Part shown: one piece after another, positions 51,580-60,932 of the stretch | Numbering within the stretch: the first letter of the stretch is position 1 | Layout: each line of letters opens with the position of its first letter | From: Amycolatopsis anabasis | GTDB lineage: Bacteria > Actinomycetota > Actinomycetes > Mycobacteriales > Pseudonocardiaceae | Direction of reading: 5' to 3' | Assembly: GCF_009765355.1 (NCBI RefSeq) | Contig: NZ_VTHK01000002.1 | Coordinates: 1-64,000 of the forward strand | DNA length: 64,000 bases | The notes under the pieces: model-generated | Told to the model about the DNA's origin: nothing | The model's database searches: none | What the model saw: the letters and a program-made list of their open reading frames with translations, nothing else | Program-made: the position numbers and the translations under genes

Positions 51580-53571
51580 TCAGACGACACCGGCCGCGAT
51601 CAGTTGTTGCCAGATCTGGCTTTGGTCGACGACCTCGACGCCGAGCTTCTCGGCCTTGGTGAGCTTGCTTTCGCCGACCCCGGCGCCGGTGATGAGCAGG
51701 TCGGTGTTGGCCGAGACGGACGAGGCGATGGCCGCGCCCGCCTTCTCGCACAGCCGTTGGAAGGCCGGGCGGGCGACTTTCTCGCCCGAGCGCGGGTCGT
51801 TGATCGCGCCGGTGATCACCACCGTCTTCCCGGCCAGGGGCGCGCCGGCCGCGACGACCGGCGGGAGGTCCTCGTCGCGCACCTCCAGCGAGACACCGGC
51901 TTCCCGCAACCGCTGGAGTTCGGGCCGCAGCCGGGTGAGGTGCTCGATCAGGGAGGCGGCGACCTTCGGCCCGATGTCCTCCACCGCCACGAGGCCGTCG
52001 ACGCCCGCGTCGGCGACCTCTTCCAGCGAGCCGAATCCCGCGCGGCACAGCCGGGCGGCGGTGCCGTCGGAGGCCATCGGGATCGCGAGCCCGATCAGCG
52101 CCCGGCGCAGGCCGACCCGGCGGCTCGCGTCGATCGACTCGATCATGCGCGCGGCCGAGACCTCGCCGATGCGCTCGAACTCCAGCAACCGCTCCTTGGT
52201 CAGTTGGTAGAAGTCCGACGGGCGCTCCAGGATCCCCGCCTCGGCCAGCCGTTCGATCCACACCTGCCCGATGGCCTCGATGTCCGCCGCGGCCCGCGAC
52301 GCCCAGTGGATCAACCGCCGCACGGTCTGCGCGGGGCAGGCGAGGTTGGTGCAGAACAGTTCGCGGCTGTTGCCCTGCTCGGTCAGCGGCTGCTCGCACG
52401 ACGGACACGTCGCGGGCGGCACGATCTCCCGCTCCGCGCCGGTGCGCTTCGACGCGTCGAGCACACCGGCGACGAACGGGATCACGTCCCCGGCGCGGCG
52501 CACCAGCACCGTGTCACCGATCCGGACATCGCGGGCGCGGATCACCTCCTGGTTGGCCAGCGTCGCCCGGGTGACCGTCGTCCCGCCCACGAACACCGGC
52601 TCCAACCAGGCCACCGGGGCGATCTTGCCCGTCTTGCCGACATCCCAGACCACATCGGACAGCACCGTGGTCTTCTCCTCGGCGGCGAACTTGTACGCCA
52701 GCGCGCCGCGGGGTGAACTCGACCGGGTCCCGGCCGCGGCATAGGCGTCCCGGTCGGCCAGCCGCAGCACGGCGCCGTCCAGGTCGTAGTCCAGATCGTT
52801 GCGCTGCCGCTCGATCGTCGCGATCACCTGCTGCGCCGCCTCCGCGTCGGCGCAGCGCCGCATGTCCGCGGCGGTGAACCCGAGCGTCCGCAGCGCGCTC
52901 TCCAGATCGGCCTCCGCGTTGTCGGGATCGGTGTCCAGATCGAAGGCGAAGAACCGCAGGCGCCGCTCGGCGACGGTGGCCGGGTCCTTGGCCCGCAGCG
53001 TGCCGGCGGCGGCGTTGCGCGGGTTGATCAGCGGCTTGTCCGGATGTCGCTCGTTGTAGGAGGCGAAGGTGGAACGCAACATCACCGCCTCACCCCGCAC
53101 CTCCACCCGCCCCGGCGCGCCGACCCGCTCCGGCACCCCGTCGGTCAGCGCCCGCACCAGCACGGTCACGTCGTCGCCGGTCGTCCCGTCCCCTCGGGTG
53201 ACCGCTCGCGCCAGCCGCCCGTTCTCGTAGACCAGGGCCAGCGACAAGCCGTCCAGCTTCGGCATCACCACCACCGGCTGGCCGGGGAAGCGGTCGAAGA
53301 ACGCCGCGACCTGCTCGGGCCGGGTCGCCTTCTCCAGCGACAGCATCGGGCGCGAGTGCCGGATCGGCGCGTGCAGCACCGCCGGCGCGCCCACCTGCTC
53401 CAGCGGATTCGGCTCCGGCGCCAGCCCCGGGTTCGCCTCGACCAGCCCGCGCAGCTCGTCCTCGATCGCGTCGTACTCGGCGTCCGCCACCAGCGGCGAG
53501 CCCCGGTAGTAGGCGTCCCGCAGCACCACCACCCGGTCGGCGAGCTCCTGAATGCGTTCCCCTGCGTCCAC
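51580..53571 (-). CDS. ligA: NAD-dependent DNA ligase, divergent (LigA family)
   Basis: This 663-residue ligase joins nicks using NAD+. The adenylated Lys105 is in VVMPKLDGLSLAL. TRGDGTTGDDVT, NPRNAAAGTLR and VLVRRAGDVIPFV are family blocks. The zinc site has four Cys (CPSCEQPL and FCTNLACPAQ), followed by helix-hairpin-helix repeats and a C-terminal BRCT domain (LAGKTVVITGAI). The KLDG motif and shortened N-terminal domain differ from housekeeping LigA (usually KIDG), so this may be a second, accessory copy. GTG 53571 is chosen where homology begins. Confidence 0.88.
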   Translation of the reverse strand: MDAGERIQELADRVVVLRDAYYRGSPLVADAEYDAIEDELRGLVEANPGLAPEPNPLEQVGAPAVLHAPIRHSRPMLSLEKATRPEQVAAFFDRFPGQPVVVMPKLDGLSLALVYENGRLARAVTRGDGTTGDDVTVLVRALTDGVPERVGAPGRVEVRGEAVMLRSTFASYNERHPDKPLINPRNAAAGTLRAKDPATVAERRLRFFAFDLDTDPDNAEADLESALRTLGFTAADMRRCADAEAAQQVIATIERQRNDLDYDLDGAVLRLADRDAYAAAGTRSSSPRGALAYKFAAEEKTTVLSDVVWDVGKTGKIAPVAWLEPVFVGGTTVTRATLANQEVIRARDVRIGDTVLVRRAGDVIPFVAGVLDASKRTGAEREIVPPATCPSCEQPLTEQGNSRELFCTNLACPAQTVRRLIHWASRAAADIEAIGQVWIERLAEAGILERPSDFYQLTKERLLEFERIGEVSAARMIESIDASRRVGLRRALIGLAIPMASDGTAARLCRAGFGSLEEVADAGVDGLVAVEDIGPKVAASLIEHLTRLRPELQRLREAGVSLEVRDEDLPPVVAAGAPLAGKTVVITGAINDPRSGEKVARPAFQRLCEKAGAAIASSVSANTDLLITGAGVGESKLTKAEKLGVEVVDQSQIWQQLIAAGVV

Positions 53572-53628
53572 GGCACAGGACGCTACCCACGCCCACCGAC
53601 AAAACGCCACGTGGCGCGGCGGGACCGG

Positions 53629-54699
53629 TCAGGTGGTGGAGCCGAGGATGGGTTCGGATTCGCGGATTCCCTGGTCGCTCGGGCGGTGCCCGGACAGTGC
53701 CCGCTCCGCCTGGCGGGCCCGCAGTTCGAGGTGCGCCTTGGCGGGTTCGGCGTAGCCGTAGCGTTCGCGCGCCTGAGCCGGGGTACGGGTTTCCGGCCGC
53801 TTCGGCGGCACGCCGAGCAGGACCGGCGCCACGACCGACACCGTGCTCGGCGAGAGGAAGCCGAGCATGAGCAGTTCGGCGCGCCTGCTGAGGTGGGCCG
53901 CGGCGAAGGTGATCCGCGCCAGCGGCCGCACCAGGGCGTCCAGGACGCGCGACTGCCGCAACCCGGACATCTCCCGCATCCACCGCGGCATCGTGGCCAG
54001 GGTCGCCTTGCGCAGCGCGAACGCGATCAGTTTCGCCGCCGGTCGCAGCACCGCGGGCAACGGCGGAAGCATGACCTCGGCCCGCAGGAGGTGGTTCATC
54101 GTGTCCTTGGCGACCTGGGAGCCGACCAACCGGGGGCGCATGCGTTCGAAGTAGGCCCGCACGCCTTCCCTGGTGCGCGGCACGTCGGCGGGGTCGCAGG
54201 TCTGCAGTTCGGCCGCGACGGCGCACTCCCGCCAGTAGCGTTCCTCGTCCTCGGCGGACAGCTTGCCCGGCCCGTACCGCTCGTAGGCGTACAGGATCGA
54301 ATGCCAGGCGGTCAGGTGGATCCACAGCTGCGAGTCCGGATCGTTGGCGTCGTAGCGCCGGCCGCTGAGGGGTTCGGTGCCGACGGCCTTGGAGTGCACC
54401 TTGACCAGCACGTCGGCGGCCTTGGCGGTCGAGCGGCTGTCCCCGAAGGCCACCAGGGCGAAGTAGCGCAGGGTGCGGTCGTAGCGAGTGCGGGGCCGGT
54501 CCCAGATCGCGCGGGTGGCGTCCACCGAGGCGACCAGGAACGGATCGAGTTCCTCGACGACCACCGCGCGCTGGAAACCGACCGTCAGCGACGTCGGGTA
54601 GCTCCACACGCGCCAGGTGACCGAATCCGGGCCGAAGAACCCGTAGTCCTCCGCGGGCTCGATCGACTTCCGTCGCGGCAGCGACACGGGCACGGCCAT
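53629..54699 (-). CDS. DUF2236 (MpaB-like) oxygenase family protein
   Basis: This 356-residue protein of the DUF2236/MpaB family has the conserved N-terminal YGFFGPDSVTWRVWSYPTSL and the His-containing SQLWIHLTAWHSILYAYERY. Relatives such as latex-cleaving oxygenases bind haem and oxidise hydrophobic compounds. ATG 54699 follows GTGAGGAG. Two perfect palindromes at 54722 and 54759 sit across its promoter, in the style of TetR operators, but no TetR gene is adjacent. Substrate unknown. Confidence 0.82.
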   Translation of the reverse strand: MAVPVSLPRRKSIEPAEDYGFFGPDSVTWRVWSYPTSLTVGFQRAVVVEELDPFLVASVDATRAIWDRPRTRYDRTLRYFALVAFGDSRSTAKAADVLVKVHSKAVGTEPLSGRRYDANDPDSQLWIHLTAWHSILYAYERYGPGKLSAEDEERYWRECAVAAELQTCDPADVPRTREGVRAYFERMRPRLVGSQVAKDTMNHLLRAEVMLPPLPAVLRPAAKLIAFALRKATLATMPRWMREMSGLRQSRVLDALVRPLARITFAAAHLSRRAELLMLGFLSPSTVSVVAPVLLGVPPKRPETRTPAQARERYGYAEPAKAHLELRARQAERALSGHRPSDQGIRESEPILGSTT

Positions 54700-54721
54700 G
54701 GCCTCACTCCTCACGAGCCAA

Positions 54722-54776
54722 TTCCTACCGACAGGTAGGAACGGTAGCAAGGCGATGATCCTACTGTCTAGTAGGA
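54722..54776 (-). promoter_or_regulatory. Promoter with two palindromic operators before the DUF2236 gene
   Basis: TTCCTACCGACAGGTAGGAA (54722-54741) has perfect 8-bp arms. TCCTACTGTCTAGTAGGA (54759-54776) has perfect 7-bp arms and the same TCCTAC half-site. On the minus strand, TTGCTA and TAGGAA are 17 bases apart with the first palindrome over the -10. Confidence 0.65.
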
Positions 54777-54807
54777 AAAGCTGGCCGGGCCGTCGCCCGA
54801 GCCCGCT

Positions 54808-55683
54808 TCACGACGGACGGCGGGGTTGTTCACCGAGTTCGCCGCGTAGCCGGGTGAGGAGTTCCGTGGTGGTCTTGGCGGTTTCCGACGTCCTGGCCGC
54901 GATGGTGTGCGCCAGCATGTCGGTGACGATCGACGCGGTGAGCGTCTCGCCGGTGAACCCGGTCGGCGAATCCGGCGCCGGGACCACGACCCGCACCCGC
55001 GCCGCGAGGTCGGTGGACAGCTTGCTGGTCACCAGCACGACATCGGCGCCGGTGCGCCGGGCGTGGGACAGGACCGTCTCGACGTCGCGGTTGTGCCGGG
55101 CGGGTACGTAGACCACGATCGCGTCCGCCGAGGTCAGGGGGAGGAGCGCGTCGGCGAGGCGGAAGCCGGTGTCGGGGCAGTGCCGGGTCACCAGGCCGCG
55201 CCGGGCGAGGCGGAACGCGGCGTACTCGGCGCAGACCGAGGACAGGCCCAGACCCCAGGTGAAGACCAGGCGGGCTTCGAGGAGCGTGTCGGCGGCGGCC
55301 TCGATGTCGGCGGGGTCGAGGTGTCGGTGCAGTTCCTGCAGCCGTTCGACGCCGTCGCCGACCACGCGGTCGATCGGCCGCGAGCCGATCTTCTCCAGCG
55401 TGGTGGTGAGCCGGGTGGTCGGTTCCGTGCGGGCCGTCAGGGTCTGGCCCAGGTGCCGTTTGAGTTCGGGCAGGCCCGAGTAGCCCAGCGCCTTCGCGGT
55501 CCGGACCACGGTCGCGTCGCTGGTTCCCGCGGCGCTGCCCAGATCGCCCGCCGAGGTGAACAGCACTTCGGTCGGGTTGGCCAGCAGGAACTGCGCGACC
55601 TGCCGTTCGGCCGGTTTGAGGTCGTCCAGCCGGGCCCGCACGTAGTCGTCGAAGTTGTCGCCGTCGTACGAAGTAGTAGCCAT
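54808..55683 (-). CDS. RpiR/MurR-family transcriptional regulator
   Basis: This 291-residue regulator has an N-terminal HTH_6 domain (about 10-85, FTSAGDLGSAAGTSDATVVR) and a SIS sugar-isomerase-type ligand domain (about 125-260, RLVFTWGLGLSSVCAEYAAF, ADAIVVYVPARHNRDVETVL). Such proteins usually sense phosphosugars or related metabolites. It diverges from an amino-acid-type ABC operon; the 107-base spacer holds two identical-pattern palindromes, so it very probably controls that operon and itself. Confidence 0.9.
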   Translation of the reverse strand: MATTSYDGDNFDDYVRARLDDLKPAERQVAQFLLANPTEVLFTSAGDLGSAAGTSDATVVRTAKALGYSGLPELKRHLGQTLTARTEPTTRLTTTLEKIGSRPIDRVVGDGVERLQELHRHLDPADIEAAADTLLEARLVFTWGLGLSSVCAEYAAFRLARRGLVTRHCPDTGFRLADALLPLTSADAIVVYVPARHNRDVETVLSHARRTGADVVLVTSKLSTDLAARVRVVVPAPDSPTGFTGETLTASIVTDMLAHTIAARTSETAKTTTELLTRLRGELGEQPRRPS

Positions 55684-55701
55684 GACACCCTTGACGTCGT
55701 C

Positions 55702-55766
55702 GTAGTTGTTACTACAAACTGCACGAAGTTTACCCAGTTCGAGCAGTGGGGCGTAGTGAACACTAC
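55702..55766. promoter_or_regulatory. Two RpiR-type operators in the divergent spacer
   Basis: GTAGTTGTTACTAC (55702-55715) and GTAGTGAACACTAC (55753-55766) share perfect GTAGT/ACTAC arms around 4 bases. Their centres are 51 bases apart, about five helical turns, which would allow looping. Confidence 0.65.
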
Positions 55767-55790
55767 ACGTGAGCTCGGTGAGGAGACCAC

Positions 55791-56537
55791 ATGGACACCG
55801 ATCGGCCCTTGGTGAAGATCCGGGGCGTCCGGAAGTCGTTCGGCGCGGCGCGGGTGCTCACCGACATCGACCTCGAGGTGCGCCGGGGCGAAGTCGTCGT
55901 GATCATCGGCCCCTCCGGCTCCGGCAAGTCGACGCTGTGCCGCTGCATCAACCGGCTGGAGACCGCCGACGAGGGCACCGTCGAGATCGACGGAACGGCG
56001 CTTCCCGAAGAGGGGAAGGAACTGGCGCGGCTGCGGGCCGAGGTCGGCATGGTCTTCCAGTCCTTCAACCTCTTCGCGCACAAGACCGTCCGCGAGAACG
56101 TGATGCTCGGCCCGATCCGGGTTCGCGGGCTCAGCCGGGGCGACGCGCGCGACCGGGCCGACAAGCTGCTCACCAGGGTCGGCGTCGCCGAGCACGGCGA
56201 CAAGTTCCCCGCGCAGCTGTCCGGCGGCCAGCAGCAGCGGGTGGCGATCGCCCGCGCGCTCGCGATGGAACCCGCGGTGCTGCTCTTCGACGAACCGACC
56301 AGCGCGCTGGACCCCGAGATGATCCACGAGGTCCTCGACGTGATGACCGGGCTCGCCGCCGACGGGATGACCATGATCGTCGTAACGCACGAGATGGGCT
56401 TCGCCCGCAAAGCCGCCGACCGGGTCGTGTTCATGTCCGAGGGCCGCATCGCCGAGTCCGCGGATCCCGAAACGTTCTTCGCCAGCCCCCGAACCGCACG
56501 CGCCCGGGACTTCCTTTCCCGGGTGCTGAGCCACTGA
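55791..56537 (+). CDS. ABC transporter ATPase, polar amino acid type (GlnQ-like)
   Basis: This 248-residue ATPase has Walker [10 protein letters not shown] (40-48), Q-loop [13 protein letters not shown], signature [15 protein letters not shown], Walker [16 protein letters not shown] and switch His in VVTHEMGF. It has the short GlnQ form without a TOBE domain. The ATG follows GAGGAG. It is the first of five genes controlled by the divergent RpiR protein. Confidence 0.94.
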   Translation: MDTDRPLVKIRGVRKSFGAARVLTDIDLEVRRGEVVVIIGPSGSGKSTLCRCINRLETADEGTVEIDGTALPEEGKELARLRAEVGMVFQSFNLFAHKTVRENVMLGPIRVRGLSRGDARDRADKLLTRVGVAEHGDKFPAQLSGGQQQRVAIARALAMEPAVLLFDEPTSALDPEMIHEVLDVMTGLAADGMTMIVVTHEMGFARKAADRVVFMSEGRIAESADPETFFASPRTARARDFLSRVLSH

Positions 56538-56549
56538 GCGGGGACGGAG

Positions 56550-57476
56550 ATGACCGAAGGCACCCATGCCCGGCGCGCGGTGCTGCTCGCCGCCGGGGCG
56601 ATTCCGCTGCTGGCCGCCTGCGGTGGCCGCGCCGCCGGGCGCACCACCGGCAACAGCGCCTACACCACGATCGACCAGGCCGACGCCGTCGACCACGGCC
56701 CGATCGGGGCCGGCCTGCCGGACACGCCCACCCTGCGCCGGATCCGCGACCGCGGTGTCCTGCTGCAGTCGGGATCCGTGACCATGCCCGGCTTCGGGCT
56801 GATGAACCCGGGCACCGGCAAGATCACCGGATTCGACGCCGGGATCGCCCAGCTGCTGGCGAAGTACCTGCTCGGCAAGCCGGAGGTGGACACCATCACC
56901 GGGGGCGCGGACACCCGGGAAGCCATCCTGCAGAACCATTCGGTCGACGTCGCGGTGAGCACCTACACGATCAAGAAGAGCCGGGCGCGGCTGGTGAACT
57001 TCGCCGGTCCGTACTACCTCGCGCGCTCCGGCGTGCTGGTCGCCGCGAACGGCCCGCACGTCACGTCGCTGAACGAACTGGCCGGGCGCGACGTCGCCGT
57101 GCAACCGGGTGCGGCCGAAGAGGCGCTGCACGCGGGATGCCCGGCGGCGCGTCCGGTGGTGTTCGAGGAAAGCAGCCAGTGCGCCGCCGCGGTCCGGCAG
57201 GGACGGGTGCAGGCTTGGTCGGCGAACACCGCGATCCTGCTCGGCAAGGCCGCCGTCGACGGGCGGCTGCGGATGACCCCGGTGACCTTCGGCAGCAGCC
57301 CGTTCGGCATCGGGATGCCCAAGGACGATCCGGAGTTCAAGCGGATCGTGGTCGGCTTCCTGGACCGGATCGTGGCCGACGGCACCTGGCGGCGGCTGTG
57401 GGAGCAGACCGTCGGCGTCCTCATCCGCACCCCGGCGCCCGAGCCGCCGCAAATCGGGTCCGTCCCCGGTTCCTGA
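56550..57476 (+). CDS. ABC substrate-binding lipoprotein, polar amino acid type
   Basis: This 308-residue lipoprotein has lipobox LAAC (Cys24) and an SBP_bac_3 fold (FGLMNPGTGKITGFDAGIAQ, VDVAVSTYTIKKSRARLVNF, DRIVADGTWRRLWEQTVG). It resembles glutamate/glutamine-binding proteins of actinobacteria. Conserved ligand-contact Arg probably lies in KKSRAR. It follows the ATPase by 12 bases and belongs with the two permeases downstream. Confidence 0.9.
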   Translation: MTEGTHARRAVLLAAGAIPLLAACGGRAAGRTTGNSAYTTIDQADAVDHGPIGAGLPDTPTLRRIRDRGVLLQSGSVTMPGFGLMNPGTGKITGFDAGIAQLLAKYLLGKPEVDTITGGADTREAILQNHSVDVAVSTYTIKKSRARLVNFAGPYYLARSGVLVAANGPHVTSLNELAGRDVAVQPGAAEEALHAGCPAARPVVFEESSQCAAAVRQGRVQAWSANTAILLGKAAVDGRLRMTPVTFGSSPFGIGMPKDDPEFKRIVVGFLDRIVADGTWRRLWEQTVGVLIRTPAPEPPQIGSVPGS

Positions 57477-57488
57477 CAGAGGAGTGTC

Positions 57489-58133
57489 ATGTCGGTGCTT
57501 TTCGACCACGGCGGGGAAATCCTCGACGGCTTCTACACCACGCTGCTGCTGACGGTGTGCGCGTACCCGCTGGCGCTCGTCCTCGGTTCGGCCCTGGCGA
57601 TCTGCCGGATCAGCCCGGTTCGGCCGCTGCGGATCGTGGGCGGGCTCTATGTCGACATCGTGCGCAACTCGCCGCTGCTGCTGATCGTCGTCCTGATCAT
57701 CTTCGGGCTGCCGGACGCGGGGCTGCTCATCCCGCTGTTCTGGTGCCTGGTGCTGGGGCTCGGGATCTACTTCGGCGCGTACGTCTGCGAAACGGTCCGC
57801 GCCGGTATTCGCGCGGTGGACCGGGGGCAGGTGGAGGCGGCGCGCGCGATCGGGCTGCCCTTCCGCCGGGTCGTCACCGATGTCCTGCTGCCGCAGGCGT
57901 TCCGGGCGATGGTGCAGCCGCTCGGCACGATCCTGATCAACACCGCGCTCGGCTCGGCGCTCGGGGCGGCGGTCGGCGTCGCCGAGCTGACGCTGGAAAC
58001 CCGGTCGTTCAACCTGGACACCGCGGAGCCGATCCTCGCGTTCGTGGTCGCCGCGTGCGGATATCTGGCCATCAACCTGGTCGTCAGCCTCGCCATCCGG
58101 CTGATCGAGCGAAGGGCGCGGGTGCTGCGATGA
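57489..58133 (+). CDS. ABC permease 1, polar amino acid type
   Basis: This 214-residue HisM/GluC-like permease has four to five helices and the coupling loop EAARAIGLPFRRVVTDVLLP. It starts GFYTTLLLTVCAYPLALVLG, typical of the family. Its stop overlaps the start of the second permease. Confidence 0.92.
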   Translation: MSVLFDHGGEILDGFYTTLLLTVCAYPLALVLGSALAICRISPVRPLRIVGGLYVDIVRNSPLLLIVVLIIFGLPDAGLLIPLFWCLVLGLGIYFGAYVCETVRAGIRAVDRGQVEAARAIGLPFRRVVTDVLLPQAFRAMVQPLGTILINTALGSALGAAVGVAELTLETRSFNLDTAEPILAFVVAACGYLAINLVVSLAIRLIERRARVLR

Positions 58134-58951
58134 ACGAGGACGTCCTGTTCGATTCCCTCGGCCCGAAGGCGAAGGCGCGCCTGCGCACGGTTTCGGTGCT
58201 CTGCGGGCTGGCGCTGCTCGGCGTCGTGGCGGCGTTGCTGCTCCAGCTCGGCCACTCCGGCCAGCTCGACCCGGACCGCTGGGCGGTCCTCGCCGACGGC
58301 GCCATGCTGCGCTTCCTGCTGCAGGGCTTGTGGATGACGCTCGTGGTCGGCCTGGTTTCGACGGCGCTGTCGGTGTCCCTGGGGGTCCTGCTCGCCCTGG
58401 GCAGGCTCAGCAGGACCCGCTGGCTCAGCCTGCCCTCGGCCGCGGTGATCGAGTTCTTCCGCGCGATGCCGCTGCTGCTGATCCTGTTCTTCTTCATGTT
58501 CGGGCTGCCGATGCTCGGGGTGCGCCTGCCGCTGTTCTGGCAACTCGTGCTGGCGATCGTCGCGCACGCCGGCGCGATCTTCGCCGAGATCGTCCGCGCC
58601 GGGATCCTCGCGATCGGGCGCGGGCAGAGCGAGGCGGGCAAGGCGATCGGCCTGCGCCACTGGGAGGTGATGGCGTTCATCGTGCTCCCGCAGGCGGCCC
58701 GGGCGCTGACCCCGGCGCTGGTGAGCCAGACGGTGCGGGTGATCAAGGAATCCAGCCTCGGCTACGTCGTCGGCCTCGCCGAACTGCTCAACAACGGCAA
58801 GGTGCTCGGCGAGTTCAGCGGGAACTTCATCCAGGCGTACGCCGGTGTCGGCGTGCTCTACATCGTTGTCAACATCGCCCTTTCCCGGCTGGCCGAGCGG
58901 CTCGCCGACCGCAAGGGCTCCGGCAAATCCCGTGTACAGGAGCGTTCGTGA
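58130..58951 (+). CDS. ABC permease 2, polar amino acid type
   Basis: This 273-residue GluD-like permease has LQGLWMTLVVGLVSTALSVS, VIEFFRAMPLLLILFFFMFG and the coupling loop EAGKAIGLRHWEVMAFIVLP. A charged N-terminal extension precedes the first helix. It overlaps the serine hydrolase gene (GTGA), so that enzyme is made together with the transporter. Confidence 0.92.
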   Translation: MNEDVLFDSLGPKAKARLRTVSVLCGLALLGVVAALLLQLGHSGQLDPDRWAVLADGAMLRFLLQGLWMTLVVGLVSTALSVSLGVLLALGRLSRTRWLSLPSAAVIEFFRAMPLLLILFFFMFGLPMLGVRLPLFWQLVLAIVAHAGAIFAEIVRAGILAIGRGQSEAGKAIGLRHWEVMAFIVLPQAARALTPALVSQTVRVIKESSLGYVVGLAELLNNGKVLGEFSGNFIQAYAGVGVLYIVVNIALSRLAERLADRKGSGKSRVQERS

Positions 58952-60447
58952 CCTCTGCCCACCACCCGTTCACCGTCGCCGCCCCCTCCGAGGCCGGGGT
59001 GGACGCCCATGTCGTCCAGCGGTTCGTGAGCACGCTGCGGGAGCGGGAGATCTCGCTGGACAGCCTGCTGATCTACCGCGGCGGGCGGCTGGTGCTCGAT
59101 CAGTACTGGTGGCCGTACCGGGCCGACCGGCCGCATATGATGCATTCGGCGACGAAGTCGTTCGTCGGCACCGCCGCCGGATTCGCGCTCGCGGAGAACC
59201 TGATCCGGCTCGACGACACGGTGGCGTCGTTCTTCCCGGAGCAGGTGCCCGCGAACGCGTCGGCGAACCTGCGGGCGATGACGGTCGAGGATCTGCTCAC
59301 CATGCGCACCGGGCACCGCGTCGGACTGTCCGGCAAGACGTGGCGGCTGCTCACCACGAGCTGGGTCGAGGAGTTCCTGCGCGCGGAGGTGGAGTTCCCG
59401 CCCGGCAAGGCGTTCACGTATTCCAGCGCGAGTTCGCACATCCTCTCGGCGATCGTGCAGCGCGCGGCCGGGGTGACCGTCTTCGAGTACCTCCGGCCGC
59501 GGCTGTTCGAACCGCTCGGGTTCTCCGGGCACAGCTGGGACACCGATCCGGAGGGGATCTGTTCGGGCGGCAACGGGTTGAGCCTGCGCAGTGTCGACTT
59601 CCTCAAGTGGGGCGTGCTGCACCTGCACGACGGCATCTGGTGCGGGCGGCGGGTCCTGCCGGACGGCTGGGTGCGCGCGGCCACCGGCTGGCACGTCGAA
59701 AACGCCCACGCCGGCGCCTGGAACGGCGCGGAATTCGTCCCGCGGGATCCGGGCGAGTCCGAGGAACGCGCCGAGGGATACGGCTACCAGATCTGGCTGG
59801 ACGTCGACGGGGCGTACCGCGCGTCCGGAATGTTCGGCCAGGACGTGTTCGTGCTGCCGCACCACGACGCGGTCGTCGCCACCACCGGCAGCATCCGGCA
59901 CGGCAGGCACCGGTTGCTTTCCGGGCTGCTGCACGACGAACTCGTCCCGGCGTTCTCCGGGACGCCGTCGGTGGCCGGGGACGAGCGGCTGGCGGCCGCC
60001 TTGGCGGGCACCGGGGACGCGCCGGAGCTGTCCTCGGTGCCCGCGGCGGTGGACGTCGACGGGAAGCGGTTCCGGTGCGCCGCCAACCCCGACGGCGTCG
60101 AGGCGATCTCGTTCCGGCGGGAGGCCGACGAACTGGTCGTCACGCTCGAAGACGCCCGGGGCGCGCACGGCGTCCGGTGCGGGCTGGCCGCCTGGGCCGA
60201 ATCGAGCACCGGCGTCACCGGCTGGCAGTTGCACCACTCGTACCAGCCGGAGTCGATGCGGGTCCTCGCCGGCGCCCGCTGGACCGCCCCGGACGTGCTG
60301 ACACTCGACTGGTACTTCGCCGAATCGCCGTTCCACGACACCGTGACCGTCGAGTTCACCAGCGGGGACGAACTGCGCTGGCACCGGCGCACCAACGTCA
60401 ACAGCGGCGACACCGAACGCCCGGTCATCACCGCCCGCGCGGGCTGA
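58948..60447 (+). CDS. Beta-lactamase-family serine hydrolase
   Basis: This 499-residue class C-type hydrolase has nucleophile Ser67 in MMHSATKSF (SxxK) and the Tyr of AFTYSSASSH in place of the usual YxN. A beta-rich C-terminal domain (about 355-499) follows the catalytic part. It has no signal peptide, so it is cytoplasmic. Relatives act as esterases or D-aminopeptidases more often than as antibiotic-destroying enzymes. Coupled translation with an amino acid importer suggests it processes the imported compound, such as an amide, ester or D-peptide. Confidence 0.87.
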   Translation: MTSAHHPFTVAAPSEAGVDAHVVQRFVSTLREREISLDSLLIYRGGRLVLDQYWWPYRADRPHMMHSATKSFVGTAAGFALAENLIRLDDTVASFFPEQVPANASANLRAMTVEDLLTMRTGHRVGLSGKTWRLLTTSWVEEFLRAEVEFPPGKAFTYSSASSHILSAIVQRAAGVTVFEYLRPRLFEPLGFSGHSWDTDPEGICSGGNGLSLRSVDFLKWGVLHLHDGIWCGRRVLPDGWVRAATGWHVENAHAGAWNGAEFVPRDPGESEERAEGYGYQIWLDVDGAYRASGMFGQDVFVLPHHDAVVATTGSIRHGRHRLLSGLLHDELVPAFSGTPSVAGDERLAAALAGTGDAPELSSVPAAVDVDGKRFRCAANPDGVEAISFRREADELVVTLEDARGAHGVRCGLAAWAESSTGVTGWQLHHSYQPESMRVLAGARWTAPDVLTLDWYFAESPFHDTVTVEFTSGDELRWHRRTNVNSGDTERPVITARAG

Positions 60448-60932
60448 TTCAGCGATCGGGCCTGGTCGCGCGCACCCACTGGAAGGTCACCGGGCCCTCG
60501 GGTTCTCCGCGCCGCAGTTCGCCGCTACTCCAAGTCAGCGCGCCCCATGACCTGAAAGCGTGACCCGGGTTCGCGGAAAGTCATGCCGTCGAATGGCTTG
60601 CTTGATCATTTACTGGGCCATCCAGGTTAGCTCGAACACAAAAGAGTCGGCCCGCCTTTCACAATTCAGAAGATCAATTTCCGGCGTTCCGAGTTCACGT
60701 TCCGGAAATTCGACCTCTTTGGGGTGATGGGCATGGAAGGCGGTTCGGCGTCTGCGCTAACGTATGCGCGGCACTGACCCGTTGCGAACAGGAGACCCAC
60801 TTCAGAAGCTGACCTGCGTACAGTTTCCGGATCAAGGAATCCGAGTTCACCGTGGATTTGCTGTCGAATCCGCCATGCCTGACGGGGCATCGCGTTATGT
60901 GTTGATCAGGTAAATCAAAGAAGGAGAAACCC
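60448..60932. other. 485-bp intergenic region before the Asn/Gly-repeat gene
   Basis: It contains a perfect inverted repeat, AATTTCCGG (60676-60684) and CCGGAAATT, with a 17-base loop. A roughly 40-codon minus-strand frame just after the hydrolase stop looks gene-like at its end but has no start, perhaps a remnant. No complete gene is supported. GC falls here, as expected for a regulatory region. Confidence 0.4.
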
